64,000 nt of DNA from Gymnorhina tibicen (lineage: Eukaryota > Chordata > Aves > Passeriformes > Artamidae), in the NCBI GenBank assembly GCA_013399875.1, contig VXAZ01009646.1, forward strand, positions 992,001 to 1,056,000. The letters are read 5' to 3'. Below the pieces are notes generated by a model that had not been told where the DNA came from, made no database searches, and saw only the letters and a program-made list of their open reading frames with translations. Numbering within the stretch: position 1 is the stretch's first letter; each line of letters starts with the position of its first letter. Shown piece after piece: positions 1-12,750 of the stretch. The translations under genes and the position numbers were made by a program.

Positions 1-3000
1 GTCTGCACTCTCTTAAACTTGGCTAATTTGGTGAGAAATCTAATGGTCTGGTAGAAATCCCAATCTAAGGGCTTGGGAAGGGTCTGAAGAGCTCTGTGTT
101 TCAGTTGACTGGAAAAGTGGGAATGGCACAGTCAGCTTTCCTCGAGAGAGTCCTGGGAGCCTGCCCTGACACTCCTCATGTCATTGCACTCATTAAGATG
201 TCACTATCACTAAAGAAAAGACAAGTAAGATGTCTCAACAAGGGCACAGAGGAAGATAAATATTAAAATGGTTATATAAGAGGAAGTACTTGGTGTTGGA
301 GGTCAAAGAGGACTCCAGTGGTGGAGCTGCTGGAACAGGGACTGGCATCCCCAAGTACAGCCCTTGTATGTACAAGCTGCTGCTCTGCCTGTGACACCAA
401 CCCTGCCGCTGCCAGAAAAGCACAGAGCAGAGGTCTCCCACAGTTTCCAAAGGGCTGGGTTTCTTACATCCCTACTCATGCTGAATTGAAGTTCTCCTGA
501 ATTTACAGAAATGGTGACGTTCTACCAGATGAACAAACGTTATTCTGAATGTAGTCCCCAACCCCTTGTTGAAGCAAACATGTTCCTAATACCATGTTAC
601 TAGCTAGGTATTGTTTCTCATGGAATGCAAAACATGGGGGACAATTACTTTAAATAATTTAGCTCTACTTTGGTAATATTCCAGCACATGGTACTGTATT
701 CCAATACATTTTGCCTCCTCTATAATGAGCAATGTTCAGAAATCAATCTGTACTTAAATGGGGGGTGGGTGTGATTTTGGGGGGTTTAGTAAAGATTGGG
801 AATGTCACAGAACCAGCCTTACATTTCTAGACTGAGATAAATAATAAACTCTCCCAAATATATGAACAGGACCATCCTGAAAAGGAGAAAAGAAGACGAG
901 ACTCCCTGATGACCTCAAAAGTGAAAGAACAAATGAGCCCTGTCTTCCTTATTAACTGACCCTGACTCCAAGTGCTTTTTGATAGCGCAGATGGCAGAAA
1001 AAGCACTGGACTCTCTCTGCCCTGAGAATAAAGTGGGTCACATAGCACCACCATCAATTTTTAAACAAAATTACTCCCTTGGAATCAGTGTTTGTTCTTA
1101 AAAATTGTGCACTGATCCCCCCTATTAATGCAGAGGAATTATTATCACTTTACCAAACATGGCAATATTGTGCTCTCTAGTCCAGTGCGGGAAGAGATTT
1201 AAGTTCCAGGGACAATAGGAGAGGGTCCTTTGAGAGATGGACTGTAAGCATTGATGCCTCCACAAATGATTCCCTATTATAAACGTTGCTTTTTTTGCTG
1301 CTTGATTTTGTCATTCATGTGGGATTCATGACATTTAACAGTAGCTACCTAAGCATGAGGTATCTTTCCTAGTTTAATTATCAGTGTACTTTTTAGAGTT
1401 AGCGGAAGAAATCAGTCACACCATGAGTTGATTCATCTCACCCACCTCAGCAAATTGCCATTGTCTGCACACTATGTATGCCTTTTTGAGTTAGACTAGT
1501 CCCCAAGGTAAATTAATAGCTAGAAGTCCTACTGAACAGGAAATGGATGAAAATTCCAAAGCAGTTTTTATTTTTGAGTTACATCCATATGGATCTGCAA
1601 GCTTCTTGTAGAAACACATGAATTTCCTATGCTTTAATGGCAAAGTGAAACTCTTGTGAAGAGAGAAAAAAATCAAAGGAAAGAAGCAAAAAATATTCCA
1701 ATTTTTTTTATGAGGAGGGTATATTTTTAGTGGTATGCAGCCCTCTACACCTCCTTCCTTTATGTCTACCACCACAAATTCTCAGTTTCCTGAGCCTTAA
1801 ATCTCCTCCACCCACCTCTATTTTTGAAGATACTCAGCTCATATAATGATGTACCAAATTTTCTGTCTATGCCCAGATTCCTGCTTTGAAAACTATCATT
1901 TTAGCAAGATTTAGCTAATTCTGGGATCCCACATAGATTCCTAAGATATTGGTCCTCATGTCCTTTCTTACCTCCTTACAGGCAACAGGGCTTTTTCGGA
2001 CGTGTCTTGAGATTTGTAGTCTCAGTTAAAACACAGATGCCCTAGCCATAAATGAGATTTCGTAGCAGACAAATTGTCAGTGGCACCACACATCACACCA
2101 GCAGGAAAATCACATCCTCCGCAGCTATTAAAGGCCACATTTGGATATATTTACACAGAGAGAAAGATCCAGCAGTCTTTAGAGTAGCAAAGATGCTTGT
2201 GCATCTCATGTATTCAATTTAAGAGAGGTACAGGAGAGAGAAAGTCATTTGGAAGATGCCAAGAAGTTACTTCCATGAGGGGACTCAGAGTGGGTTTTTT
2301 ACTGAATAGTGAGCAAATAAGAGATTCCACCAAGTGCTCTGAGTCTCCATGTTGATCACTCTGAGGCAGCGCCTGCCATGTACAGTTGTTGTGAGTATCC
2401 AGCAAAGTATTTAAAATTATTCTGCTTAGCCAACCGTGGCTGTATGATGTGCTGTTAATCATAACAGTTGCTGCTTACAGGGAGTGACCTCACTTTGCTC
2501 TTACTCACCAAGACAAATCACTCCATCTTTTTTACATGTCCTATTGTAAATAAAAATGCCTGGGAGCAAAAGGTGGCATTTTCAAAAGCTTACTGATGTA
2601 TAAGTGTTGAATCACACCATAAATTATCTTTTTAACATCTGATCATAAAAGAAATATGTGTATTTTTAAGTAGCTAATACTAATTTATTTTTAAAGCTCT
2701 GAGCAATTCCAGAAGGTGTCTAAATGGTTACTTTAGCAGCACAGACATGAAGGGCTATTGTTACCCAGACAAGTCACGTGAGTTTACAAAATTTGGTGAT
2801 TTATCTATTTTGTCAGTATTTTGACACCAGTCCCTTTTGTCCAGACAAACAGTGCCTCAGGCAGTTAAGGAACACTCAATTCCAGGAGGAAACACAATCC
2901 TCCTGATCCCCAGGGGCCTCTGTCCCAGCTCCCAACATGAACCCCAAGTCTGAGTAGCAGACTCAGCAGTAGCAGAATTTCCAAGGTGCTCACATTAGGA

Positions 3001-5723
3001 GAAAGGTGCCTCTGCAGCCATCCCACTTTGTACAGTACAACTTCTCATCATCCTTCTTGCAGAAGTCAAGTAAAGATAAATGATCAATCAGATGGAGGTG
3101 TCTAGATCCCCTGCCCACACAGACTTTCCTCCATCCACCTCTTGTGATCAGTGCTGACAAAATGTGTAATACAATGCATAAAACAAAGGCTTTCCTGGAT
3201 GGGCTTTTTAACATCTTAATCACAGAATCAACACCATTCATCTTCATTTGGAAAGCAATGGATATCATTTTCTATAGCAAGTAAATAATCATTCATTTTT
3301 ATTACTTGCTCTCTGCAATCATAAAGATGCATATTTTACTCTTCTGTTTTGTGCTAAGTGGACAGAAAGACAATTAAGCCTTGCTGTATTCTTGCTGTAG
3401 GTGAGCCCTTCTTGTCTCCTGCTTCATACACATCCACACTTCTCTCCTTTATAAAATAAACAAACCAACAGCAACTACCTCTCTTTTTCATTGACACTGG
3501 CTCCACTAAAAGAACATTTTCAGATATCAACTGATCAAACGGGGCAACTCATCCATGCAATAACTGCATAACTGTGAGCTTATCCAGAAGAACTGTAAGG
3601 AAGATAAGGATCTTCCCATGGGAAATTTATACACAAGTAGAATGTACATGTGGCAAATGCACAGAAATGCATGTCATTCTGTTCCTTCCATAGCAAGGAT
3701 CAAAAACTGAGAAACCAAGTAACTTGAAACAGTTCTTTGACATTGATACAGATGAGCCGTATTAATTAGAGAATTGTTTGTTTCTTTGCTGAAAGGGGGT
3801 AAAACTCATTAGATTCTATCAGCTAGTATTTAGAGTTCTAAGAGTCCCAGGTAGAAAGAGCTATTGAAGTGTAAAATATATATTGTTATTGTTGCTCATT
3901 GCTATTTGATAGCCTTCGCTTTCCACTCTGAAGCTTGCTCAATATGAAAGAAAATTCAGTCTGTAGGGACAACTCTTCTAAAAAATCAGCCCATCATCTA
4001 TTTTTTTTTTTCTTTCTTATTGCAAAAGGATGGAATTCACCCATCAAAGTTAGTATAAGCCAGTTGCACCCTTTTGTTGCAATCCTGTATCACTAAAGTC
4101 CATGTAAATTCAGTAGGAGCAGGAATAAAGACTTTATCTGAACAGCCGTGGTTTATTATAAGAAGTTTTCATATAACTGAAAATCCTCCCAGCAAAAAAG
4201 CAATTTGTAAGGAGACACTGAGTTTGTTCCTGAAAAGAGAATTTTAAACATGCAGCATGTTCCAAGCTACTAGTTTGTGCTCTTGAATAATTTCCCTCTG
4301 AAATGGAAGCCGTAATCATCCCATTTTATGCCATGGCTTGTCAAGAATCTGCCTTTTGGTGTTTATGGCACCAACTTATTATCTTCAGTTTGTATTCCTG
4401 GAAAACATACAAACCCTTTTTGGCACTGACTGGCTTTATTGGGGCAAAATAGGTAGATGAAGTTTTGTATTTAGCAAGTGTGTTCAGTTATTTCCCATTT
4501 ACTTAGTCTTCTTTTAAAGTCCTTACTCTTCTTACAAGATTTCCATTAGACTAGAAGGTTTAGAAACTACTGCTGAGCCAATACAACCAAAATTGCATTA
4601 AACAAAATGATAAGGAGAACAATATCAACAGGCCCCTGAGATAATTATCTCTGATCTCGAAGCAATTATTTCTATTTTTTAATATTACTGACAGAATGAA
4701 GCTGTTTGAAGTCAGAGAAACTGTTCATTCTGCTTTTTGTAATTTTTTCTAGGCAGGGTAAAGCTACCTAATACACAAATACACATATTTCAAGAAAATA
4801 TGACAGAATGAGGACATTATGGCTATGATACTCTACGTATATTTGGAACTCTGGGTAAATTTAGTAGGATTGCTGCAGTTGCTTGAAATACACACAGTTA
4901 ATACCATTCTCTGAAAAAGAGAGGAAAGGGCAGAAACCACTTGTAAGTTAAATACAAAATAAGGAATGAGAGACCCTCTAGAAACTGGATGTATAATTCA
5001 GAATCCCAGTCAGCTGTGGCGAAAACCCAGCCTTCCAACCTCCTGGTGTTCACCTCCTGGTGCTGCCCAGTGCCTCTCACAGAATAGGGGCTGTGCAGCT
5101 GCACGACCAGAGCCACATTTAACACACTTTGACACGGCTGGAATGCCAGCCTCCTGCCTCCTTGAAGGAGTATGAAAGCTTCTGCTCATCTAAGGGCCTT
5201 ATCCAGCTTTCCAGAGTACCTGCACATTGACTGGAATGGACTTTGGACCTGGCTCCTGTCTCTGAACCTCTGCTCAAAAGAGAGGTTGGAAAAGATGAGC
5301 CAAGTCACTGTGCCTGAGAAAAGACTCTCTGTGTCACATCTCATGCCTAGAACAGGACTACAAAGAGGATGCTGGATGTGTCAGGATCAGGCTAAGAGCT
5401 GCAATCCTGTGTCCTACAATGGGTTACAGAGGTTAGCTTATGCTGATCTTCGTTTTTTTTGCTGTATCTGTTTCTCAATTGAATAACTTTCAAAATAATT
5501 AGTTCTTTTCATTAAAAACCTAATTATTATGATGCATTTGATAACGCCCGTTCAATGTCCTTAAAGGGGCAACAGTTATTTAATTAGCCCTTCCAGACAG
5601 CAGGTTAACAGGGTTTTTCAGGGTCATCAGCATGGCAGCAGGGTTGTGTTGTCTGAGACCAAAGACATAAAGTGAAGTAATCCAGGGAAAATGACACACA
5701 GCAGCAGCAGCGGCTCCATTAAG
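1..5723. other. A+T-rich unique DNA, no gene recognised
   Basis: The segment is CpG-poor and stop-rich in all six frames. The longest open frame (5172-5486, +, 104 codons) has no recognisable motif and no convincing splice signals. Around 4030-4140 there is a faint resemblance to old amniote retroelement tails (words such as CCATGTAAATTCAGTAGGAG), too weak to annotate. Poly-T at about 4002-4011 is simple sequence. I see nothing else that I can support. Confidence 0.6.
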
Positions 5724-6000
5724 CAGGACAAGGAGTAATGACATTAAACTGAAAGAGAGAAGGTTTACATTAGATATTAGGAAAAGTTTTTCACTATGAG
5801 TGTGGTGAGGCCCTGGCACAGGTGGCCCAGGGAAGCTGTGGAAGTCCTGGAAGTGTTCAGATCTCTGACCGCTTCAAGGCCAGGTTGGACGGGGCCCTGG
5901 ACAACCTGGTCTAAGTGGAAGTTGTCCCTTCCCATGGCAAGGGGTTGGGACCAGATGATCTTTAAGGGCCCTTCCAAACCAAACCATTCTATGATTCCAT
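5724..6000 (+). mobile_element. CR1 LINE, 3' end (truncated copy)
   Basis: This is the 3' end of a CR1 non-LTR retrotransposon in plus orientation. It starts at AGGACAAGGAGTAATG and passes through the TTAAACTGAAAGAG and TTAGATATTAGGAAAA blocks. It then has the hallmark GGTGAGGCCCTGGCACAGG at about 5804 and ends in the CR1 terminus CCATTCTATGATTCCAT, with no poly-A, as expected for CR1. Open frames over it on both strands (5796-6065 + and 5777-6040 -) are by-products of the repeat. The copy is strongly 5'-truncated, diverged and inactive. A short CAGCAGCAG run lies just upstream at about 5699-5711. Confidence 0.93.
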
Positions 6001-7044
6001 ATGAGTATTGTATAGATGTAGAGGATATGTTTAATATCATTCTGCCTACAGTATTAACTGTGTAAAGAAGCTTGAATCTTTATAGACACACAGAAATAGA
6101 TTAAAACTTCTCATTAATATATGGGATTACAAAGAAGCAAGCCAAGGCTGAATTTCCTATAACTGACTTGGATTATACTTATCAAATCAAGAATTCCTCT
6201 ATGGAGAAGGAAGTTTTGTGAAACAATTATAGAATATTTCCAGAATAAAAGAAGAACCAGGCCCACAGGTTAATTTTAAAGCATATTTTAAGAAGCAAGC
6301 AGACCTTATCAAATGTCAAGGATCAATTTGTTCATGTGAGATTTGCCACCAGAAGGCTCTAAAATCAGTCAGAGCTTAGTTTCTATTTCACAAGTCTTGA
6401 TCATATCAGCGAGCTTCATGCTGTTAGATTAACTTGCACACTGAACTTTCTGAAGACAGAGGGAAGAAAAAGATAAGGGAGGAAAAAAACGAAGAAAAGC
6501 CTAAAATAAAGGCAAAGAAAATAAAAGGTATCTGGAGATGGGGTATAAGATCTGTAAAAAATAAGTATTGCTAGAACTTAAAAGAAAATTAAATAATGGA
6601 GGTGGGAGAGGATGCCAAAAGATGGTAGGGGAAAACAAACTTTCCTGATTAAGAAGAAAAGAAAATGAGAATTTACTGAGACTAACAGAGGGAAGGCAAA
6701 GCACTGAGTATTTAGTTGTCTCTAGCTGGGGGATAAGACAAACATCAATGCATAGATTTTGCCCTGCTAGCTAAGTAGTGATCAATTCCATTCCATTTAA
6801 GTGTTTTACAGTATCCTTTACTTATTGATGGAGGTTGTGATCTTTCTGCTTCTGCATCATCCTCTGGAAAATGCTGTTACAAACGTCGTAGGATCTACTC
6901 TCTGCTCAGCTGGATTTACTTTCCTCATAAAACTAATTAAAAAATTGTCACAAGGTCAAAGGAAAATTCTATGTTCAGGCTATCCTGGATCAGATCTATA
7001 AATCTGCTAAAATACTGATCCAAAAAAATACTGCTAAAATTTTT

Positions 7045-7110
7045 AAGATCCCTAGGGAGCTGCAGTAATTTACACCAGTGGGGAATTAGGACCCTGTGTG
7101 TTCAAGTACA
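7045..7110. repeat. Probable ancient amniote LINE scrap
   Basis: GCAGTAATTTACACCAGTGG, followed by GGAATTAGGACC, looks like a word set that recurs in old sauropsid retroelement tails (GTAATTTACACCAG then GGATCTGGCCC). The following 7150-7215, with CTTCATTGAAGTGA and GAAGCCAGTGGAGT, has the same flavour and may belong to it. The match is from memory of a repeat style rather than an alignment. Family and orientation are not assigned. Confidence 0.35.
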
Positions 7111-9675
7111 GCCTAAAGGAGATACCTGATAGAACTATTACAATTAAAAGTGACATAACTTCATTGAAGTGAGAATATTGTACTGTACTGAAGCCAGTGG
7201 AGTGCAGTTATGTGAACCAGGTTTTATATTGCTTCGCACTAATAATTAACTTCAACATACCTTTGCTTTTTATACTAAATTTCAAAAACATTTGTATCTT
7301 TCATTTAAGAGCAAATTTCCTATAGTTTAATAATACTCATTTTGTGTTTTTCCTAAATGTTGGTATCATTTCGCTTTGATCTATGAGACACCTTTTAATG
7401 CACATTGCCCAGACCATAGTTCCACCAAAGAGCTCATGTTGAAATATTGCCATGGATTAATTTTCAGGGAAAACATTGGCAGAGGGCAAGAACATAGGAT
7501 CACTACACTGGCTTAATCCTGTAGTTCACTTAACCTTTTAATCCTTTCTCGTTTCCTATCAGTGGCTAGCACAACAGTTTTTTAAAATCTATGGTGTAAT
7601 CAGTGTTCCCCACTAAGTATTTCCTTACTGGGATAAGCATGGAAATGAAACACACAGCTTATTACCTCTTTCAGTAACAAATTTGAACATCCTTCTTATT
7701 TTATTCCCATCATTAATTGACTAGACTCCTTACGAGTTTAGTACGAGTGTAATTAAATTTTTGGTCTGAATGGTTGGGGTTTTTTTACAAATAAAGGTGT
7801 GGGTTTTGTTCAGAGTTCTCAAATTACCCATTGCTGAGGGAACATTTCCCTATCAGGTCTAATTATAGTGTTTTCATGTTATTCCCCATCCTATTCCTTA
7901 TGATTCTTAATGTCTTTTGGACTTCTTTTTGGCCATCACTAATGTCTTCATTAAGCTGTCTGTAACAACATCCAAATCTCTTTCCTGAACTGAATAATTA
8001 ATTCTAAGTCCTTTGCACGTTCATGGATGTTTTAATGCTTTGCATGTACTGATGGTGAGTCTCGTTTGCTGTCACGACCCTGGTGGAGCTCATCCATCAG
8101 CCCAGGGTATCGAATGAGACCATGGGGCCAGTGAGTCTGGAAGCACTTCACCACATAATTGATGTTTAAACCAGAAAACCTGTGTGAACATCTTTCCATC
8201 CCTCACACATAAATCAGTCTTCCTTCGTGATGACTGACCCATTTACCTGTGCTCTCTGCCAATTTTGCTGCCTTCCTATTCATCATCTTTTTCAGGAATT
8301 ATTTAAGTATATTGAGCAATGCTGCACGTAATACACGAAGTTAAATTATTGGTTTTATATTTAACTTTTCAGGAAAATAAAATCTTAATTTTCTGACTCC
8401 TCACATATAAAATCCCAAGCTCAATATTTACATAACCTGGAAGATACAGTATGAAAATATAAATACTATGGAAGTCGAGCATAATGTGTTCTAGAGTTTT
8501 TATATATTTTTTTATTTCTTGATTCTCATAAAATATGAATCAGTATTCATGATAAATTTATGATTTTTCCTTTTTTTTCCCCAGTAAGAGGATATGTTCT
8601 TATAAAGAATAATTTTAGACTAAGTAATTATAAAAAGCACTGAAATGCAGTATGGAACAATTTAAATTTCATAAATAGAAAACAGTGGCCACAGTGCAGT
8701 ATTGAGGTGCTGAGAAGTCACTACTTCACTGTGCTCTGAATTTAATTTTCCACTGGTTTTTTGTTTTTTCATCTTTATAGGAAAAAAAGGTTAAATTGTA
8801 GTTACAGGTAATAAAGAGAGAATGCAATCTTCAGATATGAGCTTTAATTATTTAGGCCTCTTTTAGCCATCATAACCAGAAGCTAGCAGAGCAGAACAGA
8901 TAAACTTATAGGCCCTTCCAGTGTTACAGAAGACAATAAAGTGGTTGTTCCTGACCCTTACAGCCTCCAAGATCCCTTGACCAACACTGCTGCAAGGAGA
9001 AGACAAATACATCATGAAAATGGGGAGAGGAATCAGCCAGACTGCATCAAACATGAGAGAAATAATAGAAAACTTTTGTAAATTGAGTTGAAAATCTAGT
9101 GAGAGGTCTGGAAACCTTCACAATATATCAAGACTCTAGCACCTCACTAAATATGCACATAGAAACTAGGAAACTTCTTACAGCTTCCGTGTGCATCTCC
9201 CACAGGTGGGACGGCATTTGGTACAGAAACAACAATATTTTTATAGTAAAATAGTAAATAAAAAAAAGATAGGATTTCCCTTACTGTATCTGACAATGCA
9301 GGAAATCAAATGGATTTAATTTATAGAGGTGTCAACAATTTATAGTATTTGATGAAGATTTACTATCTGTTTTACATTTAAAAGTAAAGAATGCATCTGT
9401 AAAAGAAAGTAAGAAAAGGTTTAATCCAGGTGTCTACAGAGCATGGTAATGCTTCCCTGGGGATGATTCACAGGTTTCCATATTAACTGTGTGTATTATA
9501 GGACTAAGCAGAACTGCAGGGAGGCCATTCACAAATAATGCATGATTGCCTGCTATTTACAGCTTGTTGAGTTCATGAGATGTGAATAATCAGCAGAACT
9601 CTGGGAACACTAAAAAACATTCTTTTTTTAATATTAAGCCATGCTTTCCACTGACCAAACGCCGAGTGCTAGGCT

Positions 9676-9990
9676 GTGCCCCAGTTCTTTCAGCAGAACC
9701 TCCTCACATCCTGCGGGTCAGAGCCACTGTTGAGGAGTATCTACCTGGGGCTCAAGAGGCCACTCACAGAGGAACTATTCAGAGTTACTGACAGGGACAC
9801 CACCAGGCCCTGTTTGGATGATAGGTACTTTACAGCTGAACATGAATTTTTCAGACATTTTTTAATGATGAACCTTCATAGCGTGGAGTTAAAAATGCCC
9901 TTACTCTTCCCTGACCTCCAGGTAGATGTAGTTCTGGTTCATACACAGTCCAAGGAAAATGCACAGCAGTGGTGCTTGCAGATAAAATAA
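9676..9990 (+). other. Unidentified 104-codon open frame
   Basis: The open frame starts MPQFFQQNLL and ends QQWCLQIK before TAA. Its first half has somewhat coding-like codons and several CpGs. A possible acceptor (AGTTCTTTCAG ending near 9691) and a possible donor (CTCCAG|GTAGATG at about 9920) would delimit an internal exon. I recognise no domain. Several unrelated frames of similar length occur in the window, so chance is the default explanation. Confidence 0.12.
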
Positions 9991-12304
9991 TCCATGTAAA
10001 GGCTATAGCCTTCCCTAATTTGTACTAAGAGGATAAGTCAAATAAGCTTTATATAAGTTGACAAAGGAGACTTATGGCACATTTGTAGAGTGAAATGTCT
10101 TTGTTAATGAATTAAAATCTATAAAGACTGTGCCTCTGTGCACCTGGTTTTGTTGAGGTGTAAGATTCGCTTCAGTCTGCAAAATTCAGAGCGGTGGAGA
10201 GGAACAGCACAAACTCAAACCACCTCTAAGTAAATTACTCATCCTTTGAGGGCAAGTCACCATTCACAGCTTCTCCTCTTTGTACTGTAACATTTGCTGC
10301 TATCCATTATCAAGTGTCAATTTGTTTTTTTAAGGCTGAAAATTTTAAAACGCTTTGCCTATCTGCCAAAACCAGCCAGCTACAGAATTGCTTTCGAATA
10401 AATGCTACTGATTTTTATATAAAAGATTTGTAAATATGGGAAATGAGTGAGCGAAATAGCAATTTTTGCCCTAGATTCTGAACTGCCCAATGGGTGTCCT
10501 TCACATTTAAAAAGCTTTCCTTCTGAGTCCTCGCATATGCTCCACAGTGTCTTTTTTGCTATGCACAAGGCTAACTGCAAATGAGAAGGTTGTTAAGTGG
10601 GAAAAATATATTTATTTTGGTTTAGTAGTCAGAAAACCATGTTTATTTTGCACATTTAAACTAAACTGCACTAAATTGCTAAAAGAAAAGAGAAGTGTGA
10701 CACAAATGAGATATATGATCAAAGATCAGATTTGCTGCCAAGCCACAGAAAATAGAGTTGGTTAACATTCAGCTCCAGCTATCATGCAAAAAACACCGAG
10801 GGAAACATGTACTACATTAAATGTTGCCATGCTTCTGTGGTGAGATCATTTGGACAGACGGATGATAGAATTATTTTATACAAAGAAAACCACCATTAAC
10901 AGTCACCATATGTTAACACATATTTCTATCTATTTCCAGCCAATTAAGAACTGCATTATTCAGTTATTTTCCCTTCATGCTAGCTGGTATGTTAACAAAA
11001 GCAATGAGTTAAAAAGAAGCATTCAAGCTGACTCTAGTACAGCAAACCTCAACCACATTTAGTTGACATTACCTTAACATTTTATATCTGGGGAACTCAG
11101 GGATATTGCTATCCCTCTTGAACAGCACAGTTATAGACTGAATCCTCTTATTAACAGGAATCGAAGGAAGTCATGGAAAAAAAAGATATTGGTAAGCATG
11201 AAGACTATGTACCTCTACAGTATCTGCCTAAAAGTAATAAGCATCACCGGTTGAAAATATAAAATGGCCTTATTTCTCAGAACAAATACCACCATTTCCT
11301 TGCACCCCTTCCCTCGAATGGCCACAAACAGGTATCTAAAGGATCATATGAACAAGTCAACAGTGTGATTCTTCCTCAGAGTATTTGCTCAGCCTCCAAA
11401 AACTCATGTCACAGAACCTTTCTAAGCCACAAATACAGAAAGGTGATGACTTCCAGAACTAGTTCTGATAAGAAATACAGAGCAAGACACCCTCATGATT
11501 TAACAGAGGGTCCTTAATGTAAATGTAAAGGCTTTGTTACTGAGTAGGTTGTAGAAAATAGAAACAAAAATCACTGACTCCAGTAGGTTGTGCCAGAATG
11601 CTACAGGCAGTAATATCAACTGAAACATTGAGGTCAGCAGGAATGAGCAAAGGGAACCACAGACTAACAAGCAATGTTATTTATGCACAACAAAACAGTC
11701 AATGTCAGTGCTTCAAAAATGGCATAAGTCAGGTTGGAAACAGCAGCTAAATATGCTGGGGTGAGTGCCATGCAGCAAAAAGCCATGATGTTCATACTAC
11801 AGAAATCCTAATAACTCCTAATTACAGTGCTCTAGGTGTATAAACCAACATGTGCTCAAACACCACTGCAAAGGGCCAGAGATGCTGCATTTTGCCATCA
11901 GTTCTATAACCTTTGTGTATGTGGACGAGACCTGGCAGTCATCAGGCATCCAGCTCTGGCACCAAATTCATGTGTATATCTTTAGGGAAAAACCTTATGG
12001 ATGAATTTTTATTTATCACACCTTAAGTTTTCCTTTTTTAATTGAACCATGAGAAACAAACAAAAATGTCAGATAGAAGAATCCATTGAAGACCCTATGT
12101 CAGTTTTCAGAGCTTCCAAGTTTACACCATCCATAAGGGACATGATTTCTGTTTCCATCGTTGTCTCTGGAAACAAGGATCAGATCCTCTCAGTTGCTGT
12201 CAGCTGGACTCAATCTTGTCTGAGTATCCACACCACTAAATTGCAACAGCTTTCCTTTCCTGTGCTTTTGCAGGGAATGGCTTTGTTTATATTTACTTTC
12301 TAAG

Positions 12305-12750
12305 TGAAAGTTGAAAACTTCCTCTCTGCACTGTTGTTCGATCTCTAGCCCAATCCCTTCTCCAGACTTTCTCTCTTGCCTGCATGGTCTAGGATTCCTG
12401 AGGGCTGGTTTTAGCACTAAAGAGTGAAGCAAAGAAGACATTCAGTAACTCCACCATCTCTGTATCCTTCCAGGACACCCACCTCAGTGAGCACTGAGCC
12501 CACTTTCCTTAATCTTCCTTTTGCTATACTTGAAGAAACTCTTCTTGTTGTCCCTGACATCTCTTGCCAGATTTAATTCCAAGTGGACCTCAGCCTTCCT
12601 CTGCGCATCCCTGCATTCTCTGAAAACATTCCTACCTTCCTGCCAAGTGGCCTCTCCTTTTTCTCCACATTCTGTAAACTTTGTTCTTCAGTTTGAGTTT
12701 TGCCAGAAGCTCCTTGCTCATCCATGCAGGTCTCCTGCAGGAATGCACTG
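12305..12750 (-). mobile_element. CR1 LINE, internal ORF2 fragment
   Basis: Read on the minus strand, this matches the segment of CR1 ORF2 between the endonuclease and reverse transcriptase domains. It begins at CTGCATGGATGAGCAAGGAG, whose correct frame reads PAWMSKELLAKLK, a recognisable CR1 block. It continues through the fragments CTGGCAAGAGATGTCAGGG and TTACTGAATGTCTTCTTTGC, and ends near a block matching GATTGGGCTAGAGATC. Indels break the reading frame, so it is a dead copy. Neither the CR1 5' end nor the 3' end is present, so it is an internal remnant. Confidence 0.85.

Larger units (their letters stand above)
6001..12304. other. A+T-rich unique DNA, no gene recognised
   Basis: This stretch of about 6.3 kb has no recognisable coding region. 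One probable ancient retroelement scrap (7045-7110) and one open frame of 104 codons (9676-9990) are listed separately. CpG dinucleotides cluster slightly near 8050-8110 and 9655-9720 without any motif I can name. Confidence 0.55.

Noticed and set aside
5777..6065. Two opposing open frames of nearly 90 codons
   Set aside because: Both are readings through the CR1 3' UTR.
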